This document shows positions 6,840-15,314 of a DNA stretch of 56,132 nt, in pieces. The notes under the pieces are model-generated. The model searched no databases. It had not been told where the DNA came from and saw nothing but the letters and a program-made list of their open reading frames with translations. Source of the stretch: Nodosilinea sp. WJT8-NPBG4 (lineage in GTDB: Bacteria > Cyanobacteriota > Cyanobacteriia > Phormidesmidales > Phormidesmidaceae); assembly GCA_019359285.1 (NCBI GenBank), contig JAHHHQ010000072.1:1-56132 (forward strand), in the 5' to 3' direction. Numbering within the stretch: position 1 is the stretch's first letter; every line of letters starts with the position of its first letter. The translations under genes were made by a program, and so were the position numbers.

Positions 6840-8321
6840 ATGGCGTCGCTTTTATCGTCTTTTTTGAATCCGTTTTTTGCTAGTCTTAACCCCCTTGATA
6901 TTTTTGGCAGCACCGTTTTGGTCAGTGGCTTTGGCGATGATGTGCCCAACGGCGGTACGGAAGACGAAATTTTAGTGGGCCTCTGGGGTAACAAACAGCT
7001 GTTTGGGGCCGAAGGAAACGATTGGCTTCTGGGTGGCCTGGGCAATGATGTTGTCGACGGAGGTTTGGGCAACAACAAGCTCTTTACCGGGCCGGGGCAG
7101 GATACTGTTGTGCTCAAAAACGATGGCCGGCTCGATACCGTGGTGGATTTTACTCCTGGAGTTGATCGCTTCTTGTTGCCAGGGGGCTTGAGTTTCGGGC
7201 AGATTGCGATCGCCCAGCAGGGGGCAAACACCACCCTGCGCTACTTGAACCAACCAGAACCCAGCGTCATTCTCCTGAATGTGGAAGCGACCAGTCTCAC
7301 CGCCGAGAGTTTTCAAGCCCAGGCGCTGGTGCCCAGCTTTAGCGGCCTGACGATCTTTGGCGACAGTCTGTCAGACCCTGGCAACCTATTTGGGCTGACG
7401 GGCTTTTTCCCGCCCTTTCCCTACTCTGAGGGCCGGTTTTCTAACGGCGATATTTGGGTTGACTACCTGGCCAGCGACATTGGGTTAGAGCCTACTGAGG
7501 TGGAAAACTTCGCCGTAGGGGGAGCCACCACAGGCCGAGACAATGGCCTCGACCCTGTGATTGGAGCGCTTACGGACACAGAGACTAACCTGCCGGGCTT
7601 GCTCGACGAAATCGACAGCTATCTGGGCGGCCTCGGAGAAGGCGCGGCCAACCCTGACAGTCTTTATGTCGTGTGGGCCGGGGCCAACGATTTATTTAAT
7701 CTACCTAGCGATCCCGCTGCGATTCCAGCCTTTCTGGCCACCTCGGTGCAGAATATCGCCACGGCTATTACAAACCTAGCGACGCGGGGGGCCGATACAT
7801 TTTTGGTGCCCAACCTGCCAAATTTGGGCCTGACGCCCCGCACCTTGGGCGATGGCACCAGCGCTCAGGCCACTGCGCTCAGCCAATCGTTTAATGCTGG
7901 TTTAGCCAATACGTTAGCGGCGCTGGAGCAAAGTCTATCCGCTACGATCGACATCATCCCGGTCGATCTGTTTGGGTTGACCACTGAGATTATTAGCGCT
8001 CCGGCGGAGTTTGGTTTTACCAACGTCACCGATCCGCTGCTCAACCAGGTGCTGCTCGACGACCCCGGCTACTTCTGGTGGGATCAGCAGCACCCCACAA
8101 CCACCGTGCATGCACTGCTGGCGGATGTGTTTCAGACTAGCCTCTTGGAGGCAGGGTATTTGCAGCCCGGCGATGGTGCGATGCCGGCGCTGGCAGGCGA
8201 AGCTTTGGTGATGTCTGGAGCGGTTCCCCAGGGTGGAGCGATGGGAATCTTCAGTCCCCATTGGGATAGTTGGGTCGCGGACTCCTTCAGTTCGGTTCAG
8301 ACTGTGTCAGCGGTAATTTGA
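6840..8321 (+). CDS. GDSL/SGNH-type esterase with N-terminal RTX-like region
   Basis: 493 residues. Residues ~35-90 hold glycine/aspartate-rich RTX-like repeats (AEGNDWLLGGLGND, GGLGNNKL, GPGQD), followed to ~160 by a beta segment (DTVVDFTPGVDRF) often found after such repeats. From ~168 a full SGNH hydrolase follows: block I GDSLSDPGN with nucleophile Ser176, block II Gly228 in VGGAT, block III GAND with Asn283, and block V Asp415-x-x-His418. It should be a secreted or surface calcium-binding lipase/esterase. There is no classical signal peptide, which fits RTX type I export, although RTX secretion signals are normally C-terminal. Here the RTX part comes first, which is less usual. Confidence 0.88.
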   Translation: MASLLSSFLNPFFASLNPLDIFGSTVLVSGFGDDVPNGGTEDEILVGLWGNKQLFGAEGNDWLLGGLGNDVVDGGLGNNKLFTGPGQDTVVLKNDGRLDTVVDFTPGVDRFLLPGGLSFGQIAIAQQGANTTLRYLNQPEPSVILLNVEATSLTAESFQAQALVPSFSGLTIFGDSLSDPGNLFGLTGFFPPFPYSEGRFSNGDIWVDYLASDIGLEPTEVENFAVGGATTGRDNGLDPVIGALTDTETNLPGLLDEIDSYLGGLGEGAANPDSLYVVWAGANDLFNLPSDPAAIPAFLATSVQNIATAITNLATRGADTFLVPNLPNLGLTPRTLGDGTSAQATALSQSFNAGLANTLAALEQSLSATIDIIPVDLFGLTTEIISAPAEFGFTNVTDPLLNQVLLDDPGYFWWDQQHPTTTVHALLADVFQTSLLEAGYLQPGDGAMPALAGEALVMSGAVPQGGAMGIFSPHWDSWVADSFSSVQTVSAVI

Positions 8322-8374
8322 GACCTGGGCATGGTTGGGGCGATTGGCTTCCGGCCACCCTTTGGGAACGCAGT

Positions 8375-8412
8375 CAAAAGCCCGGCGGATCAGAGTTTCC
8401 GCCGGGCTTTTG
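8375..8412 (+). terminator. Rho-independent terminator after the GDSL esterase
   Basis: A 15-bp stem CAAAAGCCCGGCGGA/TCCGCCGGGCTTTTG with a 8-base loop lies 54 bases after the stop. The T-run within the right arm suggests it works rightward, and the A-run opposite makes it potentially bidirectional for the convergent small gene at 8464. Confidence 0.85.
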
Positions 8413-8463
8413 GCTAACCCCAGTTGCACTAATGACCTGGGCTCAGCCGAAGGTGTTTGAGGT

Positions 8464-8670
8464 CTAGTAGCTATCTTCGCTAGTGACAGTGTGCAGAGCT
8501 AGATCGTGGTTGGCTCGGTTGAGGCGGTCGGCGATCGCCTGTCGCCACTTGAGACTAACGGTGTCGTCTGCGAGTACTTCTTGGGCCTCTTCGCGATATA
8601 GGGCGCTTTGTAATGTACCGACTTTTTCGAGCTGCTTTAGATGCTCAAGCACTTCTTGGGGGTTGTTCAT
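8464..8670 (-). CDS. Small conserved-looking protein of unknown function
   Basis: 68 residues from an ATG at 8670 with AAGGA 8 bases upstream; the frame stays open further upstream, but that extension is Arg/Pro-rich and lacks a ribosome site, so I prefer the short form. The protein is helical and charged (NNPQEVLEHLKQLEKVGTLQ...ALADRLNRANHDLA-like), ending HTVTSEDSY. No catalytic or metal motif is visible. It is a stand-alone gene facing the esterase terminator. Confidence 0.65.
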   Translation of the reverse strand: MNNPQEVLEHLKQLEKVGTLQSALYREEAQEVLADDTVSLKWRQAIADRLNRANHDLALHTVTSEDSY

Positions 8671-9117
8671 AACGATAGTCCTTATACATAAGAGGAACCA
8701 GGCTCGCCTTGGGGCACCGGGCCTGGTACATGACCCCATTCTCCGGGAACCCATCCCTAACGACCACTGTTCAGGCTGAACCTTTACGCCTCGATAAAGT
8801 TTGTTGTGCTTCGCAATAGGACGTTGCACTTAACGCCAGCGAAAATTTACTGGATCGTGCCCCGCAGGAGCCGTGAAGACAACTTGAGCTGAGCAGCATT
8901 TTCCTGCCCTTCTGATAGAGGGAACCTGTTTGGCACTGAGATGAGGAAGTGGGGAAGGTGAGGGAGATAGGTGAGAGAGAAGGGCACAGGGGTGTAAAAA
9001 CGGTAGCTTACAATACAAAATATTGCTATTTGATTGAGTCAATTCGACCTAGCGGCACCTTAGTAATAGCGGCACTGTTTGCTGCTCACCAATCCCTTCA
9101 TCCCCTGGTGTTTGTCT
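8671..9117. other. Intergenic region upstream of glutamate dehydrogenase
   Basis: 447 bases between divergent genes. It has a GC-rich imperfect hairpin around CCAGGC...GCCTGG (~8698-8727), the palindrome GTTCAGGCTGAAC near 8769, and a purine-rich strand from ~8937 to 8992. I see no conserved RNA or small gene. Confidence 0.5.
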
Positions 9118-10407
9118 ATGGCCTCTATTTTGTCCGATGCTAACCGCCGTCTAGAGCGGGCGCTCAAATACGTTTCTATCTCTGAAGATGCCTCTGAACG
9201 GCTGCGATATCCTAAGGCCAGCCTCACCGTGTCGATTCCGGTGCGGATGGACAACGGCACCTTGAAGGTCTTTCAGGGCTACCGAGTGCGCTACGACGAC
9301 ACGCGCGGCCCTACTAAAGGCGGCATTCGCTTTCACCCCGATGTCAACCTCGACGAGGTCCAGTCGCTGGCATTTTGGATGACCTTTAAGTGCGCGGCGC
9401 TGAATTTGCCCCTGGGCGGTGCTAAAGGCGGCGTCACCGTGAACCCCAAGGAGCTGTCGAAATTTGAGCTAGAGCGCTTAAGCCGGGGGTACATTGACGC
9501 GATCGCCAACTTTATCGGTCCCGATGTCGATGTGCCCGCTCCCGATGTCTACACCAACCCCATGATTATGGGCTGGATGATGGATCAGTACAGCATCATC
9601 TGTCGCAAGCTAAGCCCGGCGGTGATTACCGGCAAACCCCTCAGCATGGGCGGCAGTCAGGGGCGCGACACAGCCACCGGCACCGGAGCTTTCTATGTAC
9701 TGCAGGCAATGATGGCCAAATTTGGCCAGGTGCCTCAAAACACTACCGTTGCGGTGCAGGGGTTTGGCAATGCTGGCAGCGTCATCGCCCGGCTGCTGTT
9801 CGATGCTGGCTATCGGGTTGTGGCGGTCAGCGACTCCCAGGGCGGCGTCTACTCCCAGTCAGGGCTAGATATCCCTAGCATTCAGCAGTTCAAGACCTCG
9901 ACCCGCAGCCTTAAAGCGGTGTACTGCGAAGGCACCGTGTGCAACATCGTGAACGATCACTCCGTGGTCACCAACGACGAACTGCTGGCCCTAGATGTCG
10001 ATATCTTGATTCCGGCAGCGCTGGAGAATCAAATCACTGCCGAGAATGCCAACACCATTCAGGCTCGCTACATCTTTGAGGTGGCCAACGGCCCCGTGAC
10101 TTCCGAGGCCGATCGCATCCTAGAGGCCAGAGATATCTACGTCTTCCCCGATATTCTGGTCAACGCGGGCGGCGTCACCGTCAGCTACTTTGAATGGGTG
10201 CAAAACCGCAGCGGTCTCTACTGGTCGATTGAGGATGTCAACGCCCGCCTCAAAACCATGATAGTGACCGAGGGCGAGCGCATCTGGCAAATTGCCCAGG
10301 AATTGGCAATTTCTCCGCGCACTGCCGCCTATGTGCACGCCCTCGATCGGCTGGGCGATGCCCTCAATGCCAAGGGCACCCGCGACTACTACGTCAGCGG
10401 TATTTAA
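9118..10407 (+). CDS. gdhA: Glu/Leu/Phe/Val dehydrogenase (NAD(P)-glutamate dehydrogenase type)
   Basis: 429 residues, typical for hexameric glutamate dehydrogenases, which interconvert glutamate and 2-oxoglutarate plus ammonium in the cytoplasm. I take the ATG at 9118, because MASILSDANRRLERAL matches the family start; the frame extends 13 codons upstream via a TTG but that part looks unrelated. Substrate-site residues appear in RGPTKGGIRF (63-72), GGAKGG (100-105, catalytic Lys103) and PAPDVYT (Asp143). A Rossmann NAD(P) loop GFGNAG is at 215-220. It is a single gene. Cofactor choice is not certain from motifs, and a leucine-dehydrogenase-like specificity cannot be excluded. Confidence 0.93.
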   Translation: MASILSDANRRLERALKYVSISEDASERLRYPKASLTVSIPVRMDNGTLKVFQGYRVRYDDTRGPTKGGIRFHPDVNLDEVQSLAFWMTFKCAALNLPLGGAKGGVTVNPKELSKFELERLSRGYIDAIANFIGPDVDVPAPDVYTNPMIMGWMMDQYSIICRKLSPAVITGKPLSMGGSQGRDTATGTGAFYVLQAMMAKFGQVPQNTTVAVQGFGNAGSVIARLLFDAGYRVVAVSDSQGGVYSQSGLDIPSIQQFKTSTRSLKAVYCEGTVCNIVNDHSVVTNDELLALDVDILIPAALENQITAENANTIQARYIFEVANGPVTSEADRILEARDIYVFPDILVNAGGVTVSYFEWVQNRSGLYWSIEDVNARLKTMIVTEGERIWQIAQELAISPRTAAYVHALDRLGDALNAKGTRDYYVSGI

Positions 10408-10471
10408 GACCTGGAGAATGCAGAATGGGGGCGGGAGTTAGAGGGGTGAGAAGTGAACCTTCTGCCAATGC

Positions 10472-11215
10472 TTACGCTGACTGGGGCAGCATTGCCGCCA
10501 TTGCTTTCTCTAGCCCCTTAGGATCACTGAGCAGTTGAGCTGCGATCGCCTTGGCCTGTTCGCCGGGGTAGACATCTTCCACGCCATCAATCACGGCCTG
10601 AAGCGCATCTTGGGCTACCGCTGCGGGGGCCACTTTGGGAGGCGGAAAGTGCCGGCTACTCTCGGTATCTACCGTTGCGGGCATGACGCCGACGACGAGG
10701 GTATTTTGGGCCGCTAACTCTGCCCGCACCCCCTGGGTCAAGATATAGCCCGCTCCTTTAGACGCGCTGTAGGAGGCATTCATAGGGAAATTAACTCGGC
10801 CCAGAATGCTGAGCATATTGACGATCGCACCCCCACCATTGGCCTTGAGCACTGGCGCAAACGCGCGACACATCGTCAAAGTGCCAAAGTAATTTACCTC
10901 AAGCTCGGCCCGCGCTGCAGAGAGATCGGGTGCAGAAATAAACCCCTGCATCAGGGCAATGCCCGCATTGTTGATCAGTAAATTTACATCGCCACACTGG
11001 GCGGTTGCCGCCTTTACCGTTGCCTCATCGGTAATATCTAAAGCAACAGGAATAATGCGGTCTGGATCGAGCGCAACCAAATTATCTAAGCTTTTAAGCT
11101 GGCGCGCTCCGGCGTAGATTCGAGCGGCTCCCATTGCTCGTAAGGTGTCAATATAGTATTGCCCTATACCACCGTTAGCGCCAGTTATCAGTGCTACAGC
11201 GTTTTCTACCTGCAT
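10472..11215 (-). CDS. Short-chain dehydrogenase/reductase
   Basis: 247 residues, classical SDR. The cofactor loop TGANGGIG is at 11-18, NNAG at 82-85, and the catalytic Ser136, Tyr149 and Lys153 are all in place. It should reduce or oxidise a carbonyl/alcohol using NAD(P)H in the cytoplasm; the substrate is unknown. The gene diverges from an HxlR-family regulator starting at 11329, with an inverted repeat TACTTAC/GTAAGTA between them, so it is probably that regulator's target. The next gene pair has the same plan with a different oxidoreductase. Confidence 0.93.
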   Translation of the reverse strand: MQVENAVALITGANGGIGQYYIDTLRAMGAARIYAGARQLKSLDNLVALDPDRIIPVALDITDEATVKAATAQCGDVNLLINNAGIALMQGFISAPDLSAARAELEVNYFGTLTMCRAFAPVLKANGGGAIVNMLSILGRVNFPMNASYSASKGAGYILTQGVRAELAAQNTLVVGVMPATVDTESSRHFPPPKVAPAAVAQDALQAVIDGVEDVYPGEQAKAIAAQLLSDPKGLEKAMAAMLPQSA

Positions 11216-11276
11216 TTTAGCGGCCTTTTTCTAACCAATTTTCACAACGGTATACTGAGTCTTGGAGTTTGCAAAG

Positions 11277-11296
11277 TACTTACTTTTTCGTAAGTA
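11277..11296. promoter_or_regulatory. Candidate HxlR operator, SDR/regulator divergon
   Basis: TACTTAC-TTTTTC-GTAAGTA is a perfect 7-bp inverted repeat in the 113-base gap between the SDR gene and the HxlR gene. The arm TACTTAC recurs in the gap of the second HxlR divergon (12380-12386). Operator function is inferred from position, symmetry and recurrence. Confidence 0.7.
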
Positions 11297-11328
11297 TCCA
11301 GTTTCGTTATGATTAGCCAAAATGAACG

Positions 11329-11670
11329 ATGTCAGAGATAACCACCGAAGGAACAGAATTTGTTAAGGCAACTTTAAAGGTACTGGGCGGTAAGTGGAAA
11401 ATCTTGATTCTCTGGCATTTGCGCGACGAGGCAAAGCGTTTTAGTGAGCTCAAGCGCTTAATGCCTGACGTGAGTGAAAAAGTCCTTACTCATCAGCTTC
11501 GAGAATTAGAAGCTGATGGCATTGTGCTGCGGATTTCGCACCTGAGCAAATCGCCCAAGGTAGAGTATTCTTTCACCGACTATGGTCGGAGCTTAATGCC
11601 AGTGTTGCAGTCGCTGTGCCATTGGGGCGAGGTGCATTTAGCCCTTTACAGTGCCCCATCCCAGCAATAA
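11329..11670 (+). CDS. HxlR-family transcriptional regulator (first copy)
   Basis: 113 residues, one HxlR winged helix. The family core is clear: LGGKWKILILWHL at ~19-31, RFSELKRLMPDVSEKVLTHQ (~37-56) as the recognition region, and a wing with VEYSFTDYGRSLMPVL. Members bind DNA as dimers and often sense electrophiles, quinones or redox state through a cysteine; the only cysteine here is in SLCHWGE near residue 100. It starts 113 bases from the divergent SDR gene and probably autoregulates from the shared operator. Confidence 0.93.
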   Translation: MSEITTEGTEFVKATLKVLGGKWKILILWHLRDEAKRFSELKRLMPDVSEKVLTHQLRELEADGIVLRISHLSKSPKVEYSFTDYGRSLMPVLQSLCHWGEVHLALYSAPSQQ

Positions 11671-11728
11671 CAGGTGGCGTTCTCAGAAATCGGAAGACCA
11701 CCTGTCGTTATGGCTAAGTATTGTCGGC

Positions 11729-12337
11729 CTAGGCCGGAACAGCCACTTTCTGCGAGGTCCAGCGCTCGACGGCGGTGGCAATGCGCTGACCAAATAGCTC
11801 AGCGGTGAGGCGATCGCCCGATTCGAGGGCGGCAGGGCTACCATCCATCGTCATGGGGCTCTGGCCCATAATTCCTAAGAACGAGCCCAGGCGGTTGACG
11901 CCGTCGGTTTTGCCCTGATAGTGGCTAGGCATATCGGCGGCCCCCACCCACACCATGCCGTGCTGGGCGGCGTTGGTGGACAGATACAGCAGCGTGCCCT
12001 GCTTGTCGCCACTGAGGGAGCTGGAGTGGGTAAAACCGGCGGCGATTTTGTCCTTCCACTGCTGCACAAGCCAGGCAGAGCTAGCCCCGTCAATAAAAGC
12101 TTTGAACTGAGCCGCCACGCCGCCCATGTAGGTGGGGGAGCCAAACACAATGGCGTCGGCTGCGCTCAATCGAGCCATAAATGCGTCATCTTGCCAGCGA
12201 CCGGCCGTAATTTGCTCGCCGGTAATGCGCAGCAGGTCGGCGGTGTGGCCTACTTCACGCACGCCAGCGGCGATCGCTTCGGCCATGAGATGGGTGTGCC
12301 CACCTCCAGAAAAGTAAACAACGGCGATAGTTGACAT
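11729..12337 (-). CDS. Flavodoxin-fold NAD(P)H:quinone oxidoreductase-like protein
   Basis: 202 residues. The N-terminal VVYFSGGGHTHLMAEAIAAG (split: VVYFSGGGHT, HLMAEAIAAG) is an FMN phosphate-binding loop of the flavodoxin fold, and GSPTYMGG at 66-73 is the second FMN-contacting loop, as in WrbA-like enzymes. It lies tail to tail with the first HxlR gene and diverges from a second HxlR gene at 12533. A role in quinone or electrophile detoxification, with FMN and NAD(P)H, would fit the family and the regulator type but is inferred. No Shine-Dalgarno is obvious. Confidence 0.88.
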   Translation of the reverse strand: MSTIAVVYFSGGGHTHLMAEAIAAGVREVGHTADLLRITGEQITAGRWQDDAFMARLSAADAIVFGSPTYMGGVAAQFKAFIDGASSAWLVQQWKDKIAAGFTHSSSLSGDKQGTLLYLSTNAAQHGMVWVGAADMPSHYQGKTDGVNRLGSFLGIMGQSPMTMDGSPAALESGDRLTAELFGQRIATAVERWTSQKVAVPA

Positions 12338-12371
12338 AGGACGGTACGGCGAAAGCTATGCCTAGATACTA

Positions 12372-12416
12372 AAAGTAACTACTTACCAAAGTAAAGTAGG
12401 AACCTCAAAGTAACTA
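12372..12416. promoter_or_regulatory. Candidate HxlR operator cluster, flavodoxin/regulator divergon
   Basis: The gap holds a direct repeat AAAGTAACTA (12372-12381 and 12407-12416) and, between, the inverted repeat CTACTT...AAGTAG (12379-12399), which includes the heptamer TACTTAC also found in the first divergon. Operator function is an inference. Confidence 0.55.
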
Positions 12417-12532
12417 GTGGTTCGCGGATGGAAGAAGTATTCTGGTAATAGAACGCGGGTAAGGTTAACGGACTAAGGCCTGCTAGCACCCTAACCTCTG
12501 CTTTCGGCATCCTGAACCGTCCCTAAGCTCCT

Positions 12533-12922
12533 ATGGCACGACTAACCAACGATCGCAACTCCTGCCCCGTCAGCATTTTGATGAACCTGCTGTCGGGCCC
12601 CTGGACTATGTACATCATCTGGACGCTTTCTACCAGTGGACCCATGCGGTTTGGGGCGTTGCATCGCCAGGTGGAGGGGATCTCGACCAAAATGCTCACC
12701 GAGCGCCTGCGGATGCTGGAGCAAGAGGGCATTGTCCATCGGCACTACGAGCCCACCGTGCCGCCCCAGGTCACCTATAGCCTGACGGAGCGCGCGGGCG
12801 AACTGGTGGCCATTCTCGACCAGCTCAATGGCCTAGCCCAGCGCTGGTATGGCGACTTGCCTGGCTGTGGGGCATCTCAGCCTCAGCCAGATGCTTTAGA
12901 GAAAGCTACAGTTTTGCTTTAG
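12533..12922 (+). CDS. HxlR-family transcriptional regulator (second copy)
   Basis: 129 residues. It has the HxlR winged helix with the family's N-terminal cysteine motif (NSCPVSILMNLLSGPWTMYI, Cys9), a position used for redox sensing in some members. A recognition helix follows in RFGALHRQVEGISTKMLTER, then a wing in PPQVTYSLTERAGELV. It differs clearly from the first HxlR protein, so it is a paralogue and not a fresh duplicate. It diverges from the flavodoxin-like gene. Its last 27 bases overlap the 3' end of the convergent aat gene. Confidence 0.93.
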   Translation: MARLTNDRNSCPVSILMNLLSGPWTMYIIWTLSTSGPMRFGALHRQVEGISTKMLTERLRMLEQEGIVHRHYEPTVPPQVTYSLTERAGELVAILDQLNGLAQRWYGDLPGCGASQPQPDALEKATVLL

Positions 12923-13483
12923 AGCAATTTTTAGCAGGCTTTTGTACTCGCGATCGCCGATGACACAGGCCCCAAACCGTTCCAGATGGGGGTTCATCAT
13001 CTGGGCATCGAATAGGGCAAAGTGGCGCTGACGCAGGTGTTCGACCAGCTTTACCATCGCTACCTTAGAACCCTCAGAAATGCGAAAAAACATTGACTCG
13101 CCAATAAACGCGCCGCCAATCACCAGGCCGAGAATGCCCCCCGCCAGTTCATCCCCCTGCCAGGTTTCGAAGCTGTAGGCCCAGCCCGCCCGGTAGAGTT
13201 CGGTATAGACCTGCCTGAGTTCGCTTGAAATCCAGGTGGTGTCGCGATCGGCGCAGCCGCTGACCACCTCTTCAAACGCCTGGTTGATAGCGACCCGAAA
13301 GCGGTTTTGGTTGAGCGATCGCCGCAGCGATTTGGGATAGCGAAAGCGATCGTCTAGGGGAATCAGCGTGCGCTGGCGGCTAGAGTACCAGCCCAGGTCG
13401 TCGCCCTCGCCATCGGCCATCAAAAAATACCCCTGGGAGTAACCGCGAATGATGGCGTCTAGGTCGTACTTGATGGAGGTCAC
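12896..13483 (-). CDS. aat: Leucyl/phenylalanyl-tRNA--protein transferase
   Basis: 195 residues. Aat adds Leu or Phe from charged tRNA to basic N-termini, marking proteins for ClpS/ClpAP degradation (N-end rule). Family signatures are GYFLMADGEG near 20, the LGWYSSRQRTLIPLD segment, the TWISSELRQVYTELYRAGWAYS core (split: TWISSELRQVY, TELYRAGWAYS) and GGAFIGESMFFRISEGSKVA (20 residues) with the catalytic-site neighbourhood. It starts at a GTG. It is convergent with and overlaps the second HxlR gene by 27 bases. Confidence 0.95.
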   Translation of the reverse strand: MTSIKYDLDAIIRGYSQGYFLMADGEGDDLGWYSSRQRTLIPLDDRFRYPKSLRRSLNQNRFRVAINQAFEEVVSGCADRDTTWISSELRQVYTELYRAGWAYSFETWQGDELAGGILGLVIGGAFIGESMFFRISEGSKVAMVKLVEHLRQRHFALFDAQMMNPHLERFGACVIGDREYKSLLKIALKQNCSFL

Positions 13484-13625
13484 AATAGTTTGAGTAGATG
13501 GGTGCTCAAGGGGAGGGTGAGTAATGTTTCTTGACGCTCAGCCGCCTTCACTCTAAGGCAGGAATCTGAGACGGTAGTATTGAGTGTACAGAAGGTTTTC
13601 CTCGGTTTCCTCACCCCTCAACTCG

Positions 13626-14024
13626 ATGACTGACCCCCTTAGCCCCATTATGCTGCCGCCGCCAGAGGATGCTCAACAGGAGGGGCAGTGGCTCAAGGCA
13701 GCGCTGTTGACCTGGCTGAATGCAGAATATCTGCCGGAACCAGCCAATCGCAAAATTGCCGAGCGCGTTTCGCAGGTGTTTGTCCGCCAGCGTATGGAGG
13801 GCGAAAACGATGTCGGCTCGCTCGTGATGGCGATCTTGACTGAGCTGCAAGCCTATGATTTTTCTGACAGTTTCTACGGCGAGTTTACCGTCGCCAACGC
13901 CGTGGGCGACCTCCTGTTCGATAGCTTGGGGATCGATCGCTGCTGCGGCCGCTCCACTACCCTTGAGGCCAGCCGCGTGGGCAGGCTATCCGACGGCGCC
14001 GATGCAGAGAGCGATATCACTTAA
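13626..14024 (+). CDS. Hypothetical protein
   Basis: 132 residues from the ATG at 13626 (MTDPLSPIML); the frame is open 14 codons further up but that part reads as untranslated leader. The body is helical and acidic (EGQWLKAALLTWLNAEYLPEP, then KIAERVSQVFVRQRMEGENDVGSLVMAIL). It reads as a cytoplasmic protein with no known motif. The last ~25 residues are low-complexity and may not be conserved. The Uma2-type gene follows 30 bases later in the same direction, so the two may be co-transcribed. Confidence 0.65.
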   Translation: MTDPLSPIMLPPPEDAQQEGQWLKAALLTWLNAEYLPEPANRKIAERVSQVFVRQRMEGENDVGSLVMAILTELQAYDFSDSFYGEFTVANAVGDLLFDSLGIDRCCGRSTTLEASRVGRLSDGADAESDIT

Positions 14025-14054
14025 CCTACAGCGATCAGTCGTTATCCTAGGGCT

Positions 14055-14630
14055 ATGACTTCACTGACCCTGACCCTCGACCCAGTGGTGCGGCTCACCC
14101 GCGAACAGTTCTATGAGCTGTGCAAAGTCAACCACGACATTTGCCTCGAACGTAGCAGTACAGGAGATTTAATTCTCATGCCACCCACAGGCTGGGAGTC
14201 TGGTCGTCAAAATTCTAAGCTCAACTTACGGGTGGGCGCTTGGGCCGAACAAGATGGCACAGGATTTGTGTTTGATTCTTCCACCGGGTTCTCGCTTCCC
14301 AATGGGGCCGATCGCTCGCCAGATGTAGCCTGGGTAGCAAAAACGCGCATCGAAGCCCTGGCTCCAGACCCCGCCAGGTTTTTACCTCTGGCTCCCGATT
14401 TCGTGATTGAGCTGCGCTCATCGACAGACAAACTGGCCACTCTTCAGCACAAAATGGCTGAATATCGCGATTGTGGCGTGCGCTTAGGGTGGCTAATCGA
14501 TCCCCAGGAAAAACGGGTGGAGATTTACCGTCTGGGGAGACCTACAGAGTATTTGAGCCAGCCGGAACAGCTCTCTGGAGAAGATGTTCTGCCCAGTTTT
14601 GTTTTAGTGATGGCCGAGATTTGGGAATAG
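14055..14630 (+). CDS. Uma2-family (DUF820) putative endonuclease
   Basis: 191 residues. Uma2/DUF820 proteins have a PD-(D/E)XK-like nuclease fold and are highly multiplied in cyanobacteria. Here the core is visible as LILMPPTGWESGRQNSKL, the RSPDVAWVAK segment with the conserved Asp, LAPDFVIELRSSTDKLATLQ (catalytic D and E-x-R/K) and YRDCGVRLGWLIDPQ. The biological target is unknown. It lies 30 bases after a hypothetical gene and ends before a bidirectional terminator shared with rpsN. Confidence 0.92.
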   Translation: MTSLTLTLDPVVRLTREQFYELCKVNHDICLERSSTGDLILMPPTGWESGRQNSKLNLRVGAWAEQDGTGFVFDSSTGFSLPNGADRSPDVAWVAKTRIEALAPDPARFLPLAPDFVIELRSSTDKLATLQHKMAEYRDCGVRLGWLIDPQEKRVEIYRLGRPTEYLSQPEQLSGEDVLPSFVLVMAEIWE

Positions 14631-14661
14631 CTAGTTACGCGATCTCTATAAATTCCCAAAC

Positions 14662-14694
14662 AAAAGGGTCTTGAGCATTGCTCAAAACCCTTTT
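14662..14694. terminator. Bidirectional terminator between Uma2 gene and rpsN
   Basis: The stem AAAAGGGT(C)TTGAGC around ATTG and GCTCAA(A)ACCCTTTT serves two converging genes, with an A-run on one flank and T-run on the other. Confidence 0.85.
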
Positions 14695-14757
14695 AAAGAA
14701 CCAACTCTAAAACTTTTTGAAAAAGCCTGAGGCTGGTTTAAGAAGCGAAAGCTTACT

Positions 14758-15060
14758 TTACCAGCTCGACTTGACAACCCCAGGCAGCAAACCCTGGTGA
14801 GCCATCTCGCGCAGCTTGTTGCGGCAAAGGCCGAAGTCGCGATAGTAGCCACGAGGGCGACCGGTCATCCAGCAACGATTGTGCAGGCGAGTCGGTGCGC
14901 TGTTGCGGGGAAGTTGCTGAATTTTGCGGTGGACTGCCACCTTCTCTTGCTGGTTGGCAGCTTTGTCAAACTCTTCTAGCAGGGCTTCACGCTTTTTGGC
15001 GTATTGCTCTACCATCTTTTCCCGCTTGCGCTCCCGCGCAATCATGCTTTTCTTAGCCAT
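14758..15060 (-). CDS. rpsN: 30S ribosomal protein S14
   Basis: 100 residues, the long zinc-free form of S14 (no CxxC pairs). It starts MAKKSMIARERKREKMVEQY and carries the family signature RNSAPTRLHNRCWMTGRPRG followed by YYRDFGLCRNKLREMA. It binds 16S rRNA in the small-subunit head. As usual in cyanobacteria it stands alone, outside the main ribosomal protein operon. Confidence 0.98.
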   Translation of the reverse strand: MAKKSMIARERKREKMVEQYAKKREALLEEFDKAANQQEKVAVHRKIQQLPRNSAPTRLHNRCWMTGRPRGYYRDFGLCRNKLREMAHQGLLPGVVKSSW

Positions 15061-15314
15061 TTGGTTTCTCTAGCCGTAAGACCTTTTGATCACAGACACA
15101 GTCTACTACTATACGCGACTCAACCCAGGAGAGTAAACCCCGGCACTCAGTTTTTTTGCCAGTGCCTTGTCGGTTAATCCCTGTGTGGACCTATTCATGC
15201 GTAACTCCGCTGATGAGACGGGTTCGGTTTTCTGCCCTCGGAATGACTTAAGTACCCAACTACATTAGAAAAGAGGATTTTTATTGCCAAAAGAATTGTT
15301 TGGCCGGAGTAACG

